NCBI RefSeq assembly: GCF_965139615.1
Contig: NZ_CBCSIQ010000007.1
Span: forward strand, 62,001-126,000
Length of the DNA stretch: 64,000 bases
From: Kerstersia similis
GTDB taxonomy: Bacteria; Pseudomonadota; Gammaproteobacteria; Burkholderiales; Burkholderiaceae_B
Reading direction: 5' to 3'
This document shows positions 59,225-64,000 of the stretch, one piece after another (position 1 is the first letter of the stretch; every line of letters begins with the position of its first letter). The notes below the pieces were generated by a model. It had not been told where the DNA came from, ran no database searches, and was given only the letters and a program-made list of their open reading frames with translations. Made by a program: the position numbers and the translations under genes.

Positions 59225-60652
59225 TTATGCCGATGAATAAATACCACCAAATGCAAGACTGCCGTCACTGCCCGGCTGAATTTGCAGCTTGCGCATCTTC
59301 TCCCACAGGGCTTTACGGCTGATGCCCAAGGCCGCTGCCGTATCCTGGCGCCGCCAACCGTTCTTTTCCAAGGCTGCAATGATGCGCATGCGCTCGGCCC
59401 GATCCGCCTCGCTGAAGCCCTGGCTCGGTAAGGACTCATCCGTTGCCGATACCGGCACATGCAGAAAACCCAGGCTGCGCATACGATTAAACACTTGCTC
59501 CGAGCGTTCCGCATTCCAGTAGCCCAGTACCAGCCGCAACAAACCCAGGCGTTCAACCAGATTCAACATTTCCCGCACATTGCCGGGGAAACCCATGTTC
59601 GCAACCCGATCCAGCATCCAATCCGGCGGCGCGCACTCCTCGATGCCGACCGCTTCCAGATAGCGCGCCATCAGTGCAAGAAACAAAGCGATTTTTTCCG
59701 CCGTCCCGCGCTCATCGAGCGATGGGATATACAGCTCGATCACGGCCAGGCGGTAATAGAGATCCGCGCGAAATGCCCCCAGGCGAACCTGCTCGACCAA
59801 ATCCCTGTTGGTGGCAGCCACCAACCGAAAATCCAGTTCTTGCTCTTGTGAGGATCCCACGCGCATCACGCGGCGAGACTCCAGAACCCGCAGCAGCTTC
59901 ACCTGCTGTTGCAACGGCAACTCCCCGATTTCATCCAGAAACAGCGTCCCGCCGCTGGCCTGTTCAAAATAGCCCTTCCTGGATGCCAGGGCACCGGTGA
60001 AAGCGCCCTTCACATGGCCAAAAAATTCCGCCTCGAACAAGGTCTCCGGGATGGCACCGCAATTGACTGCAACAAAAGGGCCGTTTTGGCGCCTGGAATG
60101 TTCATGAACATAACGGGCCACTCGCTCTTTTCCGACGCCTGTTTCCCCATAGATCAGCACATTGGAGTGGCAGCCTGCCACCATGCGTGCTTCGCTGAGC
60201 AACTCGCGCATCTCTGTGGAAACCGCGATGATTTCTTCATGCGCTTCAACAGAAGGAGGTTCAGCCGCGGGCTGAATGGCGCTGACCAAATTCAGCACCA
60301 TATTTCTCAGCTCCGCATGACTGAACTCCGCTGGCAAGGTATGAGAATGGGCGGGAGGAAAAAACTGCTGATGCTTGGAACGATAAGGCGTTGTCGCTGC
60401 AACCCAGATGACTGGAATGGCCTGGGCACTTAGCCACTCCAAGGCTTGAAAGCGATGATCAGCCATCACGGAGACGGAAACCAACGCCACCGCAGGGCGC
60501 GACTCATCTCGCTCCAAGCTAGCCCCAGGTTGCTCCGCCAAAACAATAGCAGCCGGAAAATCTGCGAAAACACGTTCAATACGGGCAACGATATCCGCAC
60601 TTCCCTCCCAGATGTATAAGTCGAACTCCGGAATCGCAGCACCGCTATCCAT
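59225..60652 (-). CDS. Sigma-54-dependent transcriptional activator next to Tad genes
   Basis: The 475-residue protein has an N-terminal domain of about 135 residues that looks like a receiver fold without a clear phosphoacceptor aspartate (VALVSVSVMADH). The AAA+ domain has Walker A GETGVGKE (169-176), the sigma-54-binding GAFTGA loop (216-221), Walker B TLFLDEIGE (about 236-243) and R-finger region RADLYYRL. A Fis-type helix-turn-helix forms the C-terminus (RQDTAAALGISRKALWEKMRKL). It should activate sigma-54 promoters. It lies between the DUF2968 lipoprotein gene and TadG-like gene, so control of the Tad pilus genes is likely. Confidence 0.93.
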   Translation of the reverse strand: MDSGAAIPEFDLYIWEGSADIVARIERVFADFPAAIVLAEQPGASLERDESRPAVALVSVSVMADHRFQALEWLSAQAIPVIWVAATTPYRSKHQQFFPPAHSHTLPAEFSHAELRNMVLNLVSAIQPAAEPPSVEAHEEIIAVSTEMRELLSEARMVAGCHSNVLIYGETGVGKERVARYVHEHSRRQNGPFVAVNCGAIPETLFEAEFFGHVKGAFTGALASRKGYFEQASGGTLFLDEIGELPLQQQVKLLRVLESRRVMRVGSSQEQELDFRLVAATNRDLVEQVRLGAFRADLYYRLAVIELYIPSLDERGTAEKIALFLALMARYLEAVGIEECAPPDWMLDRVANMGFPGNVREMLNLVERLGLLRLVLGYWNAERSEQVFNRMRSLGFLHVPVSATDESLPSQGFSEADRAERMRIIAALEKNGWRRQDTAAALGISRKALWEKMRKLQIQPGSDGSLAFGGIYSSA

Positions 60653-60889
60653 TAAAAAACTCCATTACATATCATCGACATAACATCATTCCGACCTTTC
60701 AAAACACAAACCAGCTTAATAAGACTTCATCCGGCATGATCTGCGATCATATTTCTCAACAATAATCAGAACAAATGCAGCAATTATTAATATAAGAACA
60801 TCATCAAATCCGCCACTGACAGATTTAAACGATATTGTATATCCACCACATCACGTCGATCTGGAAAGGCACATGGCATACTGGGTCAT
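60653..60889. other. AT-rich gap before sigma-54 activator
   Basis: This 237-base gap is strongly AT-rich compared with most of the window and continues the composition of the TadG-like gene. It holds the promoter of the activator gene and the end of the TadG-like gene transcript. I see no coding sequence and no clear sigma-54 site. Confidence 0.5.
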
Positions 60890-62995
60890 TCAATATACCA
60901 ATACTGGAGCACCACACTGAACATCCAACAACTCAACATCCGTTTCCCCAAGGCTAATGCCCAAAACCTGCAATAGCCCATTCACAGCATAACTCAACAA
61001 ATCCAGAATTGGCCGAAGCAAATCTATCAAGACCGAGGCCAACCCACCCAGCAATCCACTCCCGGATAAAGCAAGATCTTTTACTGCTGACACACGGCAT
61101 TTCCTAACCGACTCCACCCCTCCCAAAATCGCAACACTACAACCCAGATCTGCTAAAGGTGCGACCAGAATAGTACCCAATAGATTCCCCACAAAAGTCA
61201 ATGTACCACCAAGAGCGCCCGTCAGACCATTGGATCCCATTCGCTCCCCAAGTCTTTCCATATATTCTTTCGACCATTTCATTTCAGCAAAAACATCAGA
61301 AACTGCCCTACCCGCCCCGTTACGACCGACCAACTCCTCAGCAATTCCCTTTCTGACCTCATCAGAGGCATTACTGACATTATGGTCCCCTAACAAATCA
61401 CCAAGCAATCCACCAATGACCGCATCACTAACGGCCTGTATGGTTTGAGCTAGATCCAAGCCCGTAGATCGAACCGTCATTTTTGAATATTCGCCATCCA
61501 GCAGCTGACTAGATGGCGCAGTCAATATTACTTGCTGTGTCTTCGACTCGCCCAAAGGCAAGGTCACTCTCGCTGTGAGCGGCAATAAACCCAATAGATT
61601 AAAAATCTCATGACGTTCAACTTGCGTAAATGATTCATACTTACAAGAATTTTCCAAAGAGAAAAAGTCACCACTTTTTGGAAATCTGCCAAGACAAACA
61701 TTTATCAATGAAGATGTTACATCTATCCGCGCCTGGTTTTGCTTGGGTTCACACACACCAACCAACACGCCATCCGACTGTGCAACCTCTAGAATTAGAG
61801 GAACATCCAATTTCACAACAGCAGCCAACAATCTCCCAACAATTGGAATCTCTGTTGTAGATATACGCACATAAACTCGTACAGCAGCACTATTGGCCTT
61901 GGTTCCAATACCACCAATAGCAATAGAAGGAGGCTCAACAATTCTGGCCTTAACCTTTAAAAAGTTTCCCAAAGGCGAGCCATCTCCACCTAGCGATAAA
62001 TCCAAAAGATTGCTACCATTGGCAATAGCAATACTACTGGTAAGTAAATTCAAAACATTCAGCTGAGCATGAAGCGCTGAAGTTAAATCATCACCATGCC
62101 CCAGTTCCAGCAACGCTGACAAATTACCCAATTCATCAGGAAAACGAATCAGTTTTATCGGCTGTTTGACGATATCAAGATTCGCGGTCAACGTCACAAA
62201 ATCCCGTAAAGCCCCGACTCCAAGAACCAAAGTATTATCTTTTTCTACAACAGCAAGCATGGCATTCAGCAAGTCTCCAAGCTTCAGTTGTTCAAGCCTA
62301 GCCAATTCATCCGGCGTTCCAACCCCAAGCAGGACAGTTGGTGGCAGACCTAGCGCCTTCAACAATCCAGATGGGGTTACCTTTAAGTTTGCAACACCGT
62401 TACTATCCAAAACCGTCAACACTTCCGGATTCAGACCTACGCCTTTCAACAACACTCCCAATAAACCATTTTTATCGACACTTAGCAGCCTAGATCCAAC
62501 TGAAAACGCAGCGACAGGATCAGAAGATTTTGCAACTGCAGCAACAGAAATATTACCAACCTCCGAAAATGGCATTAACGGAAATATACTGCCCTTTGCA
62601 ATCGTTATTTTTACAGAATTGAAAAACCCGTCCACACCGACCTGACCAGGCCCAAAAAATTCAGGCGCAGCATAATTGCTGGGTGACCACTCCCCGCACT
62701 CGACAGTCACATCTCTCTGAAAATCTAAATCAATTATTTTCTTGCCAATCAAGAAATCGTTAATTGCGGCTCGCGCATGCAACTGAGATGCCGTACAGTC
62801 CATATCGTCACGCACATACTGCACACCACTCAATGCAGCCAAATCAGCTGCATTCTGCAATTCCCTTTTCACATAGAACAGATAGCCCAGGTTCGCTGAG
62901 CCCAGCAGAATCAGGCATACGATCAGCGCCGCTGCCGCTGGCAAAATGATTGAACCGCGCTGGCGCGCTGGCAGCCGGCTTCTCTGCATCCACAT
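60890..62995 (-). CDS. TadG-like protein of a Flp pilus (Tad) locus, compositionally mosaic
   Basis: The 701-residue product starts at ATG 62995 (GAAGGA 7 bases upstream; a GTG 8 codons earlier is less likely). Residues about 12-60 match the TadE/TadG N-terminus: RQRGSIILPAAAALIVCLILLGSANLGYLFYVKRELQNAADLAALSGVQ, a single membrane helix with a helical stalk. The rest is a large extracellular-type domain with Leu/Gly-rich repeats (LGLLPLTARVTLPLGESK, LLGDLLGDHN, GLLGGLASVLIDLLRPILDLL), typical of TadG-like proteins of betaproteobacteria. The sequence from about residue 45 on is much AT-richer than its N-terminus. Function is probably pilus assembly or anchoring. Confidence 0.85.
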   Translation of the reverse strand: MWMQRSRLPARQRGSIILPAAAALIVCLILLGSANLGYLFYVKRELQNAADLAALSGVQYVRDDMDCTASQLHARAAINDFLIGKKIIDLDFQRDVTVECGEWSPSNYAAPEFFGPGQVGVDGFFNSVKITIAKGSIFPLMPFSEVGNISVAAVAKSSDPVAAFSVGSRLLSVDKNGLLGVLLKGVGLNPEVLTVLDSNGVANLKVTPSGLLKALGLPPTVLLGVGTPDELARLEQLKLGDLLNAMLAVVEKDNTLVLGVGALRDFVTLTANLDIVKQPIKLIRFPDELGNLSALLELGHGDDLTSALHAQLNVLNLLTSSIAIANGSNLLDLSLGGDGSPLGNFLKVKARIVEPPSIAIGGIGTKANSAAVRVYVRISTTEIPIVGRLLAAVVKLDVPLILEVAQSDGVLVGVCEPKQNQARIDVTSSLINVCLGRFPKSGDFFSLENSCKYESFTQVERHEIFNLLGLLPLTARVTLPLGESKTQQVILTAPSSQLLDGEYSKMTVRSTGLDLAQTIQAVSDAVIGGLLGDLLGDHNVSNASDEVRKGIAEELVGRNGAGRAVSDVFAEMKWSKEYMERLGERMGSNGLTGALGGTLTFVGNLLGTILVAPLADLGCSVAILGGVESVRKCRVSAVKDLALSGSGLLGGLASVLIDLLRPILDLLSYAVNGLLQVLGISLGETDVELLDVQCGAPVLVY

Positions 62996-63084
62996 GAAAC
63001 TATCCTTCAAAGTCCTCACACCCCGGCACTGCCCTGCTATTTAAAGAGTGCGCGTTGCCGGGGGAAATCAATCGTTCGAAAACA

Positions 63085-63618
63085 TCAGTTGCTGCTGTTG
63101 TCTTCAACCTTTTCCTCAAACCATTCCGGAATCGGGTGGGTGAAGCTGTCCACGTAGCGCTGCCATGTCAGCCCCGCCGTCGCGCCCAGCGCCGGCAATG
63201 CCTGGCCCGCCACGTTGCGCCCGTTCAAGGCTCCCGTGGCCTGAGCCGCCAGCAGGCTGCGCGTTACCTGTCCGGTGCGCTCCGCTTGGGGATGGACGAC
63301 CGCGCTGACGTTGACAGCAGCGCGCTGCGCTGCCGGGGCCTGCACGACCACGGCCGGGGATGTGGCTTCGTCGCCACGATGAATGGCCTCCATGCGCGTG
63401 CGTGCGTCCGCCGTGCTCGCAGACGCAGCAACGTGGCCGCTGTCCTCCACGGCTTGGACCGTCACCCCAGCGGCCTGAGCCGGTACGACCACCAGCCCGC
63501 GCTGGCCAAGCGCGGCCGGGCTGTGCGCCATTTCGCCAGTCAGCGGACGATTTTGAGCATGCGCTGCAGTCGCCAACAGGCAGGCCGCCAGCAGCAGAGA
63601 GCGATAAGGTTGTTTCAT
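63085..63618 (-). CDS. Exported DUF3613-like protein of the Tad locus
   Basis: The 177-residue protein has a signal peptide (MKQPYRSLLLAACLLATAAHA, about 21 residues), a low-complexity Ala/Val/Gln-rich body and a C-terminal piece ending TWQRYVDSFTHPIPEWFEEKVEDNSSN. The tail resembles the DUF3613 C-terminus (Y-x-SF-x-HPIP). DUF3613 genes are commonly found in Tad loci of betaproteobacteria. The ribosome site GGAGG is 6 bases before the ATG. Stands between TadG-like gene and the partial gene at the right edge. Confidence 0.72.
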   Translation of the reverse strand: MKQPYRSLLLAACLLATAAHAQNRPLTGEMAHSPAALGQRGLVVVPAQAAGVTVQAVEDSGHVAASASTADARTRMEAIHRGDEATSPAVVVQAPAAQRAAVNVSAVVHPQAERTGQVTRSLLAAQATGALNGRNVAGQALPALGATAGLTWQRYVDSFTHPIPEWFEEKVEDNSSN

Positions 63619-63750
63619 GAGTTGCCTCCAGTGAATTCAGTCATTCCTGCAAATTCTTCAATTGATCGGCGCCAGTCTGCCGCCTGGGCTTGCACGCCAC
63701 CCCGGGCCATCGCGCTTCCGGATACCTGCTTTCCGGCTTGCGCCACGGCA

Positions 63751-64000
63751 CTATCGGAACCGCTCCAGCATGCGCCTTAGCAAGCCCGCATTCATTTCCT
63801 CGCTTGTCCTGGCTTCAGCTGCGACGTTCGTGCCCGGCCCTGATACCGCACTCCCCGCTACCGAATTGCCTGCTACCGAATTACCTATCGCCTGATTGGC
63901 GGCACTCAAAGGCAAAACGGCAACTCGGCGGCGGTTCATTTCCCTATCCACCATGCTTGGCGTATCCAAGGGATGCGCTGGCGGCGCCTGCGATACCACC
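63751..64000 (-). CDS. Partial gene at right edge, C-terminus only
   Basis: The frame is open from base 64000 to the stop at 63751. The 82 or more visible residues include VDREMNRRRVAVLPLSAANQ, then NSVAG/GNSVAG repeats (NSVAGNSVAGSAV, encoded by a 15-base imperfect tandem repeat near 63,860-63,890) and a basic end LLRRMLERFR. It is followed by the DUF3613-like gene and then the TadG-like gene, so it is likely a further Tad gene, but the domain that names it lies beyond the window. Confidence 0.6.
   Translation of the reverse strand, partial: VVSQAPPAHPLDTPSMVDREMNRRRVAVLPLSAANQAIGNSVAGNSVAGSAVSGPGTNVAAEARTSEEMNAGLLRRMLERFR

Overview
The window is a 64 kb piece of a G+C-rich proteobacterial chromosome. 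Gene content and order point to a betaproteobacterium of the Burkholderiales, most likely Alcaligenaceae (relatives of Bordetella, Achromobacter, Kerstersia). The evidence is the dapC-dapD-dapE-prmB cluster, ribF-ileS-lspA-coaBC, clpS-clpA next to a cold-shock gene, and lpxK-trm112-adk-murJ-rpsT, together with a DUF2968 lipoprotein and a Tad-type pilus region. This assignment is inference from synteny and protein recognition, not from a search.

Region 1 (about 1-26,300) is accessory: regulators paired with transporters or enzymes. It opens with a truncated FAD oxidoreductase with a Tat-like leader. It continues with a LysR regulator, a TetR-SQR-DUF1641 unit carrying two identical 18-bp operators, AraC/MFS and LysR/pirin divergent pairs, and a BASS/ACR3-type transporter broken by an 8-bp tandem duplication. 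Then come an ion transporter, an exported DUF1090 protein, a lipoprotein-like Ntn acylase, a SemiSWEET, and a LysR/MFS pair separated by a 20-bp-arm palindrome. The region ends with a small gene behind a consensus LexA box, an aldehyde dehydrogenase, a VIT family transporter, a type B chloramphenicol acetyltransferase homologue, a FUSC exporter, an 8x8-bp tandem repeat and a 58-residue membrane protein.

Region 2 (about 26,580-58,000) is mostly core. It holds tRNA-Leu(UAG), the lysine/diaminopimelate branch (dapC, dapD, dapE), prmB, an ABC-F ATPase, a UvrD-type helicase coupled to a fatty acid desaturase, an RsmB-type rRNA methyltransferase with a 215-residue Arg-rich tail, purN, ribF, ileS, lspA, coaBC, dut, clpA, clpS, csp, a DUF192 protein, xseA, lpxK, trm112, adk, murJ and rpsT. 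Between xseA and lpxK is an AT-rich stretch with a tight cluster of DnaA-box sequences, at the place where many Burkholderiales carry exbBD. kdsB is also missing from between trm112 and adk.

Region 3 (about 58,370-64,000), all on the minus strand, holds a DUF2968 lipoprotein and the end of a Tad (Flp pilus) locus: a sigma-54 activator, a large TadG-like protein whose body is clearly AT-richer than its own N-terminus and its neighbours, a DUF3613-like exported protein, and a partial gene at the right edge.

No CRISPR array, prophage or intact insertion sequence was seen. The strongest leads are the regulatory structures (duplicated TetR operator, LysR palindrome, LexA box, DnaA-box cluster) and the repeat-linked mutations.
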